The position numbers and the translations under genes are program-made. 64,000 nucleotides of DNA. It comes from Solidesulfovibrio carbinoliphilus subsp. oakridgensis (GTDB lineage: Bacteria; Desulfobacterota; Desulfovibrionia; Desulfovibrionales; Desulfovibrionaceae). Numbering within the stretch: position 1 is the stretch's first letter; every line of letters begins with the position of its first letter. Positions 36,722 to 46,621 of this stretch are shown here, piece by piece. The notes beneath the pieces are model-generated. The model worked only from the letters and a program-made list of their open reading frames with translations, was not told the DNA's origin and did no database searches. Location: positions 3,727,625 to 3,791,624 of the forward strand of contig NZ_CM001368.1 of NCBI RefSeq assembly GCF_000177215.2. Reading direction: 5' to 3'.

Positions 36722-37878
36722 AAATAGCGGTCTACTGCCAGCATGTCCTTGGCATGGGGCACCTTTTCCGCACGCTCGAAATCGTGGCCGCCCTGGCCGG
36801 GCACGATCGCCTGCTGGTGGTCGGCGGGCCCGAGACCCCGGCCGCGACGCCGCCGGGCGTCGCCGTGGCCCGGCTGCCGGCATTGTCCATGGACGCCGGG
36901 TTTTCCGGCCTGACCCTGGCCGGCGAAGCCCTCGACCGGGTCAAGGCCGACCGCCGGCAACGGCTCCTGGCCGCCCTGGCCGGATTCGCGCCGGACGTCT
37001 TTTTCGTGGAACTCTATCCCTTCGGCCGCAAGGCCTTCGAATTCGAGCTGGTGCCGGCCCTCTCCGCCGTGCGGCGGGGGGATTTCGGCCCGTGCCGGGC
37101 CGTGTGCGGGGTGCGCGACATCCTGGTCGAGAAAAAGGACCAGGCCGCTTACGAGGCCCGGGTCCTCGACCGGCTCGGCCGGTATTTCGACGCCGTGGCC
37201 GTGCACGCCGACCCGGCGCTCATTCCCCTGGCCGCCACCTTTGCCCGGGCGGCCGAGATCCCTGTCCCGGTCCGCCACACCGGCTACGTGGCTCCGGCCG
37301 TGGCGGCCGGCGGCCGCCACGGGGCGGACGTGCGCCGGGAACTTGGCGTGGCGGGGGATGCGGAATTCGTGGTGGTGAGCGCCGGCGGCGGCAAGGTCGG
37401 TTCGGAAATGCTGCTCGCGGTCCTGGCCGCCTGCCGGGACCATCCGCGCCTCTCCCGGGCGGCGGTGCGGGTCTTTTCCGGCCCCTTTTGCGAGGACGCG
37501 GCCTTTGCCGCCATGGAGCGGGCGGCAAAGGCCCTCCCCGACGCCCGGGTGGCCCGGTTTGCCCACGGCTTCGCCGCCATCCTGGCCGCCGCCGACCTGT
37601 CGGTCAGTCTGGCCGGCTACAATACGGTCATGGCCCTGCTCGCGGCCGGGACCCGCGCCCTGGTCCTGCCCTTCGACCAGAACCGGGAGCAGCGGATGCG
37701 GGCCGAGCGGCTGGCCGGCCTCGGCCTTTTCGGCCTCCTCGATCCGGCCGATCTGGCTCCGCCGGTCCTGGCCGGGCGCCTGGCCGCCGCCCTCGACGCC
37801 CCGCCGCCGCCCAAGGCGGCCGTGGACCTGGACGGGGCGCGAAAGACCGCCGCCTTCCTCACCGGTCTGGCCGGCTGA
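36718..37878 (+). CDS. MurG/GT28-like glycosyltransferase (GTG start)
   Basis: 386 residues. MKIAVYCQHVLGMGHLFRTL is the N-terminal motif of the predicted glycosyltransferases related to MurG (GT28). The C-terminal half shows VVVSAGGGKVGSEMLLAVLA, then LSVSLAGYNTVMALLAAGTR followed by ALVLPFDQNREQRMRAERLA, the donor-binding signature of that group. No membrane helix. The GTG start overlaps the phosphatase stop by 4 bp, and its 3' end overlaps the convergent FkbM gene by 20 bp. Acceptor unknown. Confidence 0.87.
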   Translation: MKIAVYCQHVLGMGHLFRTLEIVAALAGHDRLLVVGGPETPAATPPGVAVARLPALSMDAGFSGLTLAGEALDRVKADRRQRLLAALAGFAPDVFFVELYPFGRKAFEFELVPALSAVRRGDFGPCRAVCGVRDILVEKKDQAAYEARVLDRLGRYFDAVAVHADPALIPLAATFARAAEIPVPVRHTGYVAPAVAAGGRHGADVRRELGVAGDAEFVVVSAGGGKVGSEMLLAVLAACRDHPRLSRAAVRVFSGPFCEDAAFAAMERAAKALPDARVARFAHGFAAILAAADLSVSLAGYNTVMALLAAGTRALVLPFDQNREQRMRAERLAGLGLFGLLDPADLAPPVLAGRLAAALDAPPPPKAAVDLDGARKTAAFLTGLAG

Positions 37879-38539
37879 CCGGCCGGCCAGACCGGCCGGC
37901 TCCCTGGCGCAGGAACACGGCGTCCCCGGAGACGATCCTGCTCTCGCTGTCCCGGTAAAAATCGTACATCCCGTCGAGCGCCAGCCCGAACTCCGCCAGA
38001 TAGGCCTCCACCTCCGGCAACAGGGCCTGCCCCGCGTAGAGCGGGTAGGCCAGCGCCATCTCGGCCACCACCGCCGACACTCCGCCCAGAAGTCCGGCCG
38101 CGCCGCGAAGGGCCGGCAGTTCGTAGCCCTGCAAATCGAGCTTCACCACGTCGGCCCGGGACAGCACGGCGTCCAGGCGTGCCACCGGCACCGCGAAGGA
38201 ATCCATCACCGCCAGGGCCTGGCCCGCGTATTTGTCGTGGATGCCGGACGGCGGCAGCAGCGAGGACAGGGTCGGCCGGGAAAGGACCGACAGGGTGAGG
38301 GTGTCGGCCGTTTCACCCAGGGCCAGGGCGTGGATCGTGACGCGCGGGTCGCCGGCGAAGCGCTTGGCCAGTTTCCGGGCCAGGCGCGGCTGGGGCTCGA
38401 AGGCGTGCAGCCCGGCCCCGGGCAGGACCTCCAGGATGCGGGCCGCCACGTTGCCCTTGTTGGCCCCGCCGTCCACCACCACCGGCTGGCCGGGCAGGGC
38501 CACGCCGGCCAGCCGGTCGAGCCAGGCCTCCCGGGTCAT
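37859..38539 (-). CDS. FkbM-family methyltransferase
   Basis: 226 residues. S-adenosylmethionine site VVVDGGANKGNVAARIL (about 20-36), HAFEPQPRLARKLAKRF, and DVVKLDLQGYELPALRGAAG, the diagnostic motif of FkbM methyltransferases, which usually O-methylate sugars or natural products. Its start overlaps the stop of the kinase gene upstream by 4 bp (ATGA), so it is translated from the same message. Its end overlaps the glycosyltransferase gene on the other strand. Confidence 0.88.
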   Translation of the reverse strand: MTREAWLDRLAGVALPGQPVVVDGGANKGNVAARILEVLPGAGLHAFEPQPRLARKLAKRFAGDPRVTIHALALGETADTLTLSVLSRPTLSSLLPPSGIHDKYAGQALAVMDSFAVPVARLDAVLSRADVVKLDLQGYELPALRGAAGLLGGVSAVVAEMALAYPLYAGQALLPEVEAYLAEFGLALDGMYDFYRDSESRIVSGDAVFLRQGAGRSGRPVSRPDR

Positions 38540-40095
38540 GGCCGCTCCAGGGGGCTGCGTCCCGCGTCCGGGGGCCCGTTTGCGGCGGTGTCGTCGTTGT
38601 CGTCAAAAAGGTCGTCCTCCCCGTTGGCGGGGAGTGGCTGGTCGGAAGACTGGCCGAGGGGCAGCTGCACGGTGAAGGCCGCGTCCGGGCCGATCTGGGA
38701 AAAGGTCAGGGAGCCACCCATGTTTTTGACAATCCGGTAGGACAGCGGCAGTCCCATCCGTTCCTCGCCCTCCTCGAAGGGCAGGAAGAGGAGCTCGGGC
38801 TCGGCCACGGGCCGGTCGGCGGCAAAGGCCACGTCCAGGTGGCCGAACCGGGCGTGGCGCGAGGAGGCGAGGACCACGCGGCCGCCCTGGGGCAGACGCC
38901 TCGCCGCGTAGCGCACGAGGCTGGTCACCACCTGGGTGAGGAGTTCCGGATCGAGTTGCAGGTCGGGCAGGCCGGGGGCGGGCCGGAAGTCGGCGGCAAT
39001 GCCCCGGGCCGAGAATTCCGGGGCCAGGAAGTCCAGGGCCGTGGACACGATGGCGTTTAGGGCGCAAAGGCGCGGCCGCAGGTCCACCGGGTGGAGGTAG
39101 GAGCTGATCCGGTCGAGAATGTCCTCGAGCCGCCGGGCTTCGGACAGGATGATGGCCGCCTCGCGGTTTTCGGGCATCCGGGCTTGCAAGCGGTGGGCGA
39201 AGCCGGCGATGGAAAAAAGGGGGTTGCGGATTTCATGGGCCACCTCGGCCGAGATGGCGCCAAGGGTCTTGAGCTTTTCCTCCTGGACCACGAACCGTTC
39301 GAGTTCGACCCGGTCGGTGATGTCGACCACGATGCCTTCGATGGACCCGTCCGCGTCGGGCGGGATGGCCCGGCCCGGCCGGCCCGGACCGGCCGACGGG
39401 ATGGCCCGCAACAGGGCATGGATGGTGGCGCCGTTTTTGTGGACGAACCGGCATTCCTCGGTCCGGGACCGTTCCAGGGGCGGAAACCCGCCGGTCAGGC
39501 GCGAACCGATCCGCTCCCGGTCGTCGGGGTGCAGGCGCCCGAGGAACCAGTCCGGCGTGCCCAGGGCCTCGGCCCGGGAAAAGCCGAGGAGCGGACGGCA
39601 GAACTTGTTGATGAACGTCACCTCGAGGCTTTCGCCGAGGACGAAGACCAGCAGCGGCAGGTTCTGCACCAGGTTGAAATAGCGGGTTTCGGCCAGGCGC
39701 ACGGCCCGGGCCAGCCGCCGCCGTTCGAGCACCGCTTCCAGGGCGTGGCCGAGGAGGTCGAAGCTGACGATGGGCTTTTGCAGGTAATCGGCCGCGCCCA
39801 TGCGAAAGGCCTGGACGACGCCCGCGATCTCGTTCTGGCCGGAAATGACCAGGACCGGCGGCTGTTCGCCGCCTTCCCGGCCAAGAGCCTCGAGCACGCC
39901 AAACCCGTCGAGGCCCGGCAGGCGGAGGTCCAGGAGCACGGCTTGCGGCCCTTCGGCCCGGATCACGTCGAGGCCCGTGCGTCCGTCGGTGGCCTCGAGC
40001 ACCGCGTAGCCGGCCGTCGCCAGCCAAAAGGCGATGGCTTGGCGGACGTCGGCGTCGTCTTCGACCACCAGGATTTTGGCTTTTTTGTCGGACAT
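38536..40095 (-). CDS. Response regulator-sensor kinase: REC-PAS-HisKA-HATPase
   Basis: 519 residues, cytoplasmic. Receiver (1-120; D56 in LLDLRLPG, K107 in QKPIVSFD), PAS (about 135-265), HisKA with H286 (EVAHEIRNPL) and a HATPase domain whose ATP-binding motifs are weak (LLFLPFEEGEERMGLPLSYR, then IVKNMGG in place of a clear G1 box). It may bind ATP poorly. The start at 40095 follows CCGGAGCCTGCCC; a longer form from 40182 lacks a site. It is transcribed away from amtB and coupled to the FkbM gene. The kinase input is unknown. Confidence 0.88.
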   Translation of the reverse strand: MSDKKAKILVVEDDADVRQAIAFWLATAGYAVLEATDGRTGLDVIRAEGPQAVLLDLRLPGLDGFGVLEALGREGGEQPPVLVISGQNEIAGVVQAFRMGAADYLQKPIVSFDLLGHALEAVLERRRLARAVRLAETRYFNLVQNLPLLVFVLGESLEVTFINKFCRPLLGFSRAEALGTPDWFLGRLHPDDRERIGSRLTGGFPPLERSRTEECRFVHKNGATIHALLRAIPSAGPGRPGRAIPPDADGSIEGIVVDITDRVELERFVVQEEKLKTLGAISAEVAHEIRNPLFSIAGFAHRLQARMPENREAAIILSEARRLEDILDRISSYLHPVDLRPRLCALNAIVSTALDFLAPEFSARGIAADFRPAPGLPDLQLDPELLTQVVTSLVRYAARRLPQGGRVVLASSRHARFGHLDVAFAADRPVAEPELLFLPFEEGEERMGLPLSYRIVKNMGGSLTFSQIGPDAAFTVQLPLGQSSDQPLPANGEDDLFDDNDDTAANGPPDAGRSPLERP

Positions 40096-40368
40096 GGGCA
40101 GGCTCCGGAAGGGACTGGCTCTTGTCCCAAGGATAGCGCATTCCCGGGGGACTTGCCAGGGTCGGGCGGGGCGGCCGGCCATTTTCGCCTGGGGCTGTCT
40201 TTTTATTGTTGCAAAAATGTCAAGATCCTTCTAGGACAGTTTTGCCGCGCCGGCCGGGCAGGGCCGTCCGACCACTGGAGAGGGGTCGGACAGGGGGTTC
40301 GCCCGGCGGATGGAAGCGCGGCGCTGGCAAAGTCGCATTGTACAAAAACGTTACGAGAGGGGGAAACC
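40096..40368. promoter_or_regulatory. Divergent control region upstream of amtB-glnB
   Basis: 273 bp. AT-rich stretch at 40199-40225 (TTTTTATTGTTGCAAAAATG) and a hairpin GTCCGACC/GGTCGGAC at 40266-40273/40284-40291 in the amtB leader. Nitrogen genes are often sigma-54 controlled, but I find no GG-N10-GC match and do not claim one. AGAGGGGGAAACC is the amtB ribosome site. Confidence 0.4.
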
Positions 40369-41942
<1,574 letters not shown>

Positions 41943-42032
41943 GGCCTTTCGGTCCGGCCCCGGTCCCGCCGGACCGTCCGCGAAAAAACAACGGCCGGGG
42001 CATCCCGCCCCCGGCGGAAAACCCGCTTGACG

Positions 42033-42072
42033 ACCGGGAGGAAGGCCAGAAAGGTCCTTCCTCCCGGTTTTT
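42033..42072 (+). terminator. Rho-independent terminator after amtB-glnB
   Basis: Perfect 13-bp stem (42033-42045 with 42056-42068, 10-base loop) followed by TTTTT. It ends only 25 bp before the chosen glnD start, so glnD needs either read-through or its own promoter inside the glnB-glnD gap. Confidence 0.9.
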
Positions 42073-42097
42073 CATGCAAGGGAATCGGAGTGCCGGC

Positions 42098-44815
42098 ATG
42101 GCCGCAACCGACAGGCCGCCAAGCGCGGCCCTTCTCGTTGAGGGCAAAAGCCTCCTCGACGCCGCCCTGGCCGCCGGGCAGGTGGACGTCGCCTATGTGG
42201 CCGCCCTGTCCGACGTCTACGACCGCTATTTCCGCGAACGCCTGGACGAATACGGGGCCGGCTGTCCGGACCCGTCGGGGTTCGCCCTGGTCGCCGTGGG
42301 CGGCTACGGCCGGCGCGAACTCTGCCCGGCCTCGGACATCGACGTGCTCGTGGTCTTCGGCGGCGAATCGTCGCCAGACGCGCCCAACGGTCCAAGCGCC
42401 CCAAAGGGCCCGGAGGGTTCGGACACATCCCAGGCGCCCGGAATGTCGGGTGCGCCGGAACTGGCCCGGTTCCTCTTTTTTCCGCTCTGGGACCTCGGGG
42501 TCGAGCTCGGCCACGGGGTCCGCACCATCGGCCAGTGCCTGGATCTGGCCCGAAACGACTGGCAAGTCCTGGCCTCGTTTCTGGATCTCCGCTTCCTGGC
42601 CGGGGACCGGGCCGTCTGCGACAGCCTGGCCGCCCGCCTGGCCGCCGACGTCTTCCCCGCCCAGGCCGCCGGGTTCGCGGGCTGGCTGGCCCGGGGCAAC
42701 GAGGAGCGCAAGGCCGCCCACGGCGACGCCGGCGGCATGCTCGAGCCGAACCTCAAAAACGGCCTGGGCGGCCTGCGCGACGCCCATCAGGTCCGGTGGC
42801 TTCTGGCCCTGGACCGGGACCGGGACCGGGACGCCCGGGTGCTGGCCCCCGAACTTGCCGCCCTCGGCGAGGACGTCCGCTTTGTCCTCTCCGCCCGGAT
42901 GCACCTCCACCGCCTGAGCGGCCGCAAAAACGACAGGCTCTATTTCGAGTTCCAGGAGCGCCTCTCGGAAGCCCTGGGCTTCGGGGCCCGGGGCGACCGC
43001 AAGGGGGTCGAGCGGTTTCTGGCCCGGCTCTTGCGGGCCATGGCCGACATCAAGGCCCTTCGCCTCTCGGCCTGGCCGCTTCTGGCCGGGGCGGTCGGGG
43101 CCATCGATCTGGCCGCCCCGGCCACGATCGTGGCCGGCGGCGTGGAGCTGGCCCCGGAGGGGCTTCGTTTCGCGCCCGGGCTCTCCGACGCCGCGGCCAT
43201 GGAAGGGGTCTTCGACCTGCTTTTGGCCTGCGCCACCTCCGGCCGGGCCCCGTCCCACGACACCCTGCGCCGGCTGCGGGCCATGGCCGGGGAGCTTGGC
43301 CGGCTGGCCGGGGTCTCGCCGCGCACCGGCCGGCACCTCTACGACAGCCTGGGCGAGATCATGATGGCCGACGTCACGGGCCTGGCCATGGACGCGGCCA
43401 TGACCACCGGCATCCTGCGGGCCGCGCTGCCGGAATTCGCCCGGGTCGAGGACATCGTGGCCTTCGACATCTACCACATCCATCCCGTGGGCCGGCACAG
43501 CCTCGAAGCCGTGCGCCTGTTGGCCGAGGTCCGGGCCGGGGGCGAGGGCCGCTACTTCGAGCTCCTCTCGGGCCTGCCCCGGCCGGAGCTGGCCTTCTGG
43601 GGACTGCTCCTCCATGACGTCGGCAAGGGCCTTGGCGGCGGGCATGCCGAAAAGGGGGCCGAGCTGGCCGAGGCCATGCTGGCCCGCCTGTCCGCCCCGC
43701 CGGAAGCCCGGCACACCGTGGGGGCGCTCGTGCGCGAACACCTCCTTTTGCCCGACACCGCCACCGGCCGCGACCTGTCCGACCGCGACGTGGTGGCCCG
43801 GGTGGCCGGCCGGGTGGCCACGGTCGAGCGGCTCGACATGCTGACGCTCATTGCCCGGTGCGACGGCCTGGCCACCGGCCCCCAGGCCTGGACCGGCTGG
43901 AAGGAGACCCTCGTCTTCGACCTCTACGCCAAGGTCCGCTCCACCATCGAGCAGGGACGGCTTTTCGGGGCGAGCGACGCCCGGATCATGCTGGCCACCC
44001 GCGACCGCCTCCGGGACCTGGCCCGGGGCCGGATGGCCCCTGAAGCCCTGGAACAGGCCCTGCTCGCCATGCCGCCCCGCTATCTGGTGGCCGAGGAGCC
44101 GGAAACCATCATGGGCCACCTGGCCTTGCTCGCCGAGCTCGACGCGGTCGAGGCCGAGGGCCGGCGCATGCGTCCGGGCGGCCGGGGCCAGGACGTGGCC
44201 GCGCTCTCCCACGAGGCCCTGCCCGCCGCGGACGGCTTCCGGGTCACGGTGGCGGCCCGAAACGTGCGGGCCCTTTTCGCCACCGTGGCCGGAGTCCTGG
44301 CCCTGCACGACCTGTCGATCTGCGACGCCGACGTCTTCGTCTGGGACGGCGGGGTGACCATCCTGTCGCTGACGACCGGCAATCCGCCGGACGTCCTCTA
44401 TGCCGACGAGGTCTTCGCCCGGGTGTCCCGGGCCATCCGCTACACCCTGTCGGGCAAGCTCTTCCTGGCCTACCGGCTGGCCAAAAAACGGGCCTCGTTT
44501 CTCTCCCGGCCGCCGGCGGCCGGCCCCCGGACCCCGCCGGTGGTCCTCCTCGACAACCGGGCCTCGGATCTGTTCACGGTCATCGAGGTGGCCTGCGACG
44601 ACCGGGTGGGGCTCCTTTACGACATCGCCCGCACCCTTTACGAACTGCGCCTGGAAACCCATCTGGCCAAGGTCATGACCCCGGCCGGCCGGGTCCGGGA
44701 CGTCTTTTACGTGCGCGGGGCCGACGGACGGCGGGTGGAGGACCCGGAACAGGCCGAGGAGATCAAGGCCGCGCTCCTGCACCGCCTGGCCGACGACCTG
44801 TGCGCCCTGCACTGA
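42098..44815 (+). CDS. glnD: PII uridylyltransferase / uridylyl-removing enzyme GlnD
   Basis: About 905 residues. Nucleotidyltransferase motif GGYGRRELCPASDIDVLVVF (near residue 69), GlnD linker region with NLKNGLGGLRDAHQ, HD domain (VGRHSLEAVRLLAEV, LLLHDVGKGLGGG) and two C-terminal ACT domains (VAARNVRALFATVAGVLALH; DLFTVIEVACDDRVGLLYDI). It uridylylates PII when glutamine is low and removes the group when it is high. The ATG at 42098 has a GGAG nearby; the ATG at 42074 sits in the terminator T-run without a site. A Pro/Ala/Gly-rich loop of about 30 residues follows the nucleotidyltransferase motif. Confidence 0.94.
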   Translation: MAATDRPPSAALLVEGKSLLDAALAAGQVDVAYVAALSDVYDRYFRERLDEYGAGCPDPSGFALVAVGGYGRRELCPASDIDVLVVFGGESSPDAPNGPSAPKGPEGSDTSQAPGMSGAPELARFLFFPLWDLGVELGHGVRTIGQCLDLARNDWQVLASFLDLRFLAGDRAVCDSLAARLAADVFPAQAAGFAGWLARGNEERKAAHGDAGGMLEPNLKNGLGGLRDAHQVRWLLALDRDRDRDARVLAPELAALGEDVRFVLSARMHLHRLSGRKNDRLYFEFQERLSEALGFGARGDRKGVERFLARLLRAMADIKALRLSAWPLLAGAVGAIDLAAPATIVAGGVELAPEGLRFAPGLSDAAAMEGVFDLLLACATSGRAPSHDTLRRLRAMAGELGRLAGVSPRTGRHLYDSLGEIMMADVTGLAMDAAMTTGILRAALPEFARVEDIVAFDIYHIHPVGRHSLEAVRLLAEVRAGGEGRYFELLSGLPRPELAFWGLLLHDVGKGLGGGHAEKGAELAEAMLARLSAPPEARHTVGALVREHLLLPDTATGRDLSDRDVVARVAGRVATVERLDMLTLIARCDGLATGPQAWTGWKETLVFDLYAKVRSTIEQGRLFGASDARIMLATRDRLRDLARGRMAPEALEQALLAMPPRYLVAEEPETIMGHLALLAELDAVEAEGRRMRPGGRGQDVAALSHEALPAADGFRVTVAARNVRALFATVAGVLALHDLSICDADVFVWDGGVTILSLTTGNPPDVLYADEVFARVSRAIRYTLSGKLFLAYRLAKKRASFLSRPPAAGPRTPPVVLLDNRASDLFTVIEVACDDRVGLLYDIARTLYELRLETHLAKVMTPAGRVRDVFYVRGADGRRVEDPEQAEEIKAALLHRLADDLCALH

Positions 44816-44947
44816 CCGGTTTTCCGAGCGCGGCACTCAGAATTGGAGGCAAAGCCGCCCAAGCTTGACGCCGGACGGCGAAGCGGCGATACCTTGGGCC
44901 ATCAGAGGCGTAAAAAGGCCGCAAAGTGCGGCCGGCAAGGAGCCTTC

Positions 44948-45601
44948 ATGACCGACTGCGCCGCCCTGCCGGGCCAGCCCCGCATCGGCGAACCGGCCCC
45001 GGATTTCGAGGTCGAGACGACGCAGGGCATCCTGCGTCTGGAAGACTTTCGCGGCAGCTGGCTGGTGTTCTTCTCCCACCCGGCCGACTTCACGCCGGTG
45101 TGCGCCACGGAGCTGATCGCCTTCGCCGGCGTCCGGCAGGATCTGCGCCAGCTCGGCTGCGAGCTGCTCGGCCTGTCGGTCGATTCCGTCTTTTCCCACA
45201 TCGCCTGGGTCCGGTCCCTGGAGGCCAGGTTCGCGGTCACGGTGGATTTCCCCCTGGCCGCGGACACCACAGGCGAGGTGGCCCGCCGCTACGGCATGCT
45301 CATGCCCACGGAATCGCCGAACGAACCGGCGCGCCTGACCTACGTCATCGACGACCGCCAGATCGTCAGGGCCTTTGCCGCCTATCCCATGACCACGGGC
45401 CGCAGCGTGGACGAGATCCTGCGCCTGGTCGCCGCCCTGCGGACCACCGACGCCCACGGCGTGGCCACCCCTGCCGGCTGGAAGCCGGGCGAGTCCGTGC
45501 TCGCCCCGCCGCCCCGGACCCAGGCCATGGCCGAGGAACGGGCCAGGGCCGGCGGCGCGGACTGCCCGGACTGGTATTTTTGCAAAAAGGAGACGTCATG
45601 A
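44948..45601 (+). CDS. Peroxiredoxin (Prx6 / 1-Cys type)
   Basis: 217 residues. Peroxidatic Cys in FFSHPADFTPVCATELIAFA (about residue 53), then LLGLSVDSVFSHIAWVRSLE and the Prx6 C-terminal extension (TTDAHGVATPAGWKPGESVL). These identify the Prx6 subfamily, which reduces peroxides. Two more Cys near the C-terminus (ADCPDWYFCKKE) are of the kind that can serve as resolving Cys. AAGGAGCCTTC before the ATG at 44948 fixes the start. Its TGA overlaps the ATG of the next gene. Confidence 0.93.
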   Translation: MTDCAALPGQPRIGEPAPDFEVETTQGILRLEDFRGSWLVFFSHPADFTPVCATELIAFAGVRQDLRQLGCELLGLSVDSVFSHIAWVRSLEARFAVTVDFPLAADTTGEVARRYGMLMPTESPNEPARLTYVIDDRQIVRAFAAYPMTTGRSVDEILRLVAALRTTDAHGVATPAGWKPGESVLAPPPRTQAMAEERARAGGADCPDWYFCKKETS

Positions 45602-45852
45602 CGTCCGATATGTACGACGCCGACGAAAGCGTTGCCGCCATAAAACCCGACGGATCCCTGACCCAGACGGCCAAGGACATTTTGCGGATCTGCGAGCCGC
45701 CGGCCACCGAGGAGGACATCGCCCGGGGCCTGGTGCGGCATTTTTCCCAGGTCCAGCCCATGGTTCGGGACATGCTCCACCTGGGCCTTTTGGAGGATGT
45801 CCACGGCCGCCTGGGGCTGACGGTCCTGGCCCGGGAGAAGCTGTCGGCCTAG
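45598..45852 (+). CDS. Small winged-helix-like protein coupled to the peroxiredoxin
   Basis: 84 residues: SLTQTAKDILRICEPPATEE, then DIARGLVRHFSQVQPMVRDM and LHLGLLEDVHGRLGLTVLAR. The pattern of three helices followed by a short turn resembles a winged-helix DNA-binding fold. One Cys (ICEPP). Its ATG overlaps the peroxiredoxin stop (ATGA), so both are made together. It could be a redox-linked regulator, but no family is recognised. Confidence 0.65.
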   Translation: MTSDMYDADESVAAIKPDGSLTQTAKDILRICEPPATEEDIARGLVRHFSQVQPMVRDMLHLGLLEDVHGRLGLTVLAREKLSA

Positions 45853-46018
45853 ACCCGCGCGCCCGCCGCCGCCTTCGGGCCGGCGTCGGGCGCGCCGGGC
45901 CCGACGCGCCCGGCCCGGGCCGCCCTTTACGGCCGGGGATGGCGGTATTATGGTTGCCGGGGATGCCGGCACGTCCTGGGCAATGGCCCTGGCGGTTCCG
46001 GCGCGCCGGGAGGTCGCC

Positions 46019-46621
46019 GTGAACGCCATGGACCGGCCGGGGGATATCCCCGCGCCGCTTGAGTTGGATATATGCAGCCGCTGCGCCGGGTGCGGACCCA
46101 CGTGCTGCGAGCTTTCGCCGGGCCAGGAGGAGCTGTGCTTCCCCGTCTCGGAGATGGAGCGCCACCGCATCGTCGAGCAGGTGGGGCTCTCTCGCGGCGC
46201 GTTCACCCCCGAACCCAACTCCCGGGCCTTCCTGGCCAACCTGCGCCACCTGTTCCCCCGGGAGGGGCAGGCCCTGGAACTGCTGTTCCCTGATGCCGGC
46301 CGGCATCTGCGCCTGTCGGTCACCCCGGCCGGGCGGTGCGTTTTCCTGCGGGCCACGGGTTGCCGCTTGCCAAGGCCGGCACGGCCGTATTATTGCCGCC
46401 TCTTCCCGTTCTGGCTGGCCGGCGGCCGGGTGACGGCCTTTGCCGCCGCCGGGTGTCTGGTCCACCGCCAGGGTCGGACCGTGGCGGGAATGCTGACACT
46501 CCTTGGCTCCTCGGAAGCCCGCGTACGGGAGCTGCATGGCCGCTTGCGCCTGGCCTGGGGGCTTCCACCCCGGGAAGGCATGCCTTTCGTCACTCCCTCC
46601 CCAGCGAGATTTGGCACGTGA
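46019..46621 (+). CDS. YkgJ-family cysteine-cluster protein
   Basis: 200 residues. DICSRCAGCGPTCCELSPGQ carries a dense Cys group near residue 20-35, with further Cys in RCVFLRATGCRLPRPARPYY followed by CRLFPFW, the YkgJ (UPF0153, zinc- or iron-binding) pattern C-x2-C-x2-C-x3-CC ... C-x6-C-x9-C. The family's function is not established. The GTG at 46019 follows GGGAGG with good spacing; an ATG at 45950 lacks a site. Its stop overlaps the GTG of the penicillin-binding protein gene by 4 bp, so it is co-translated with it. Confidence 0.8.
   Translation: MNAMDRPGDIPAPLELDICSRCAGCGPTCCELSPGQEELCFPVSEMERHRIVEQVGLSRGAFTPEPNSRAFLANLRHLFPREGQALELLFPDAGRHLRLSVTPAGRCVFLRATGCRLPRPARPYYCRLFPFWLAGGRVTAFAAAGCLVHRQGRTVAGMLTLLGSSEARVRELHGRLRLAWGLPPREGMPFVTPSPARFGT

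Noticed and set aside
31742-36883. 1713-codon open frame on the minus strand opposite the large kinase
   Set aside because: Low-complexity translation; the plus-strand frame has all kinase, CBS and receiver motifs.
40199-40368. Sigma-54 promoter before amtB
   Set aside because: Expected for a nitrogen gene, but no GG-N10-GC spacing is found around TTGCA or TGGCA.
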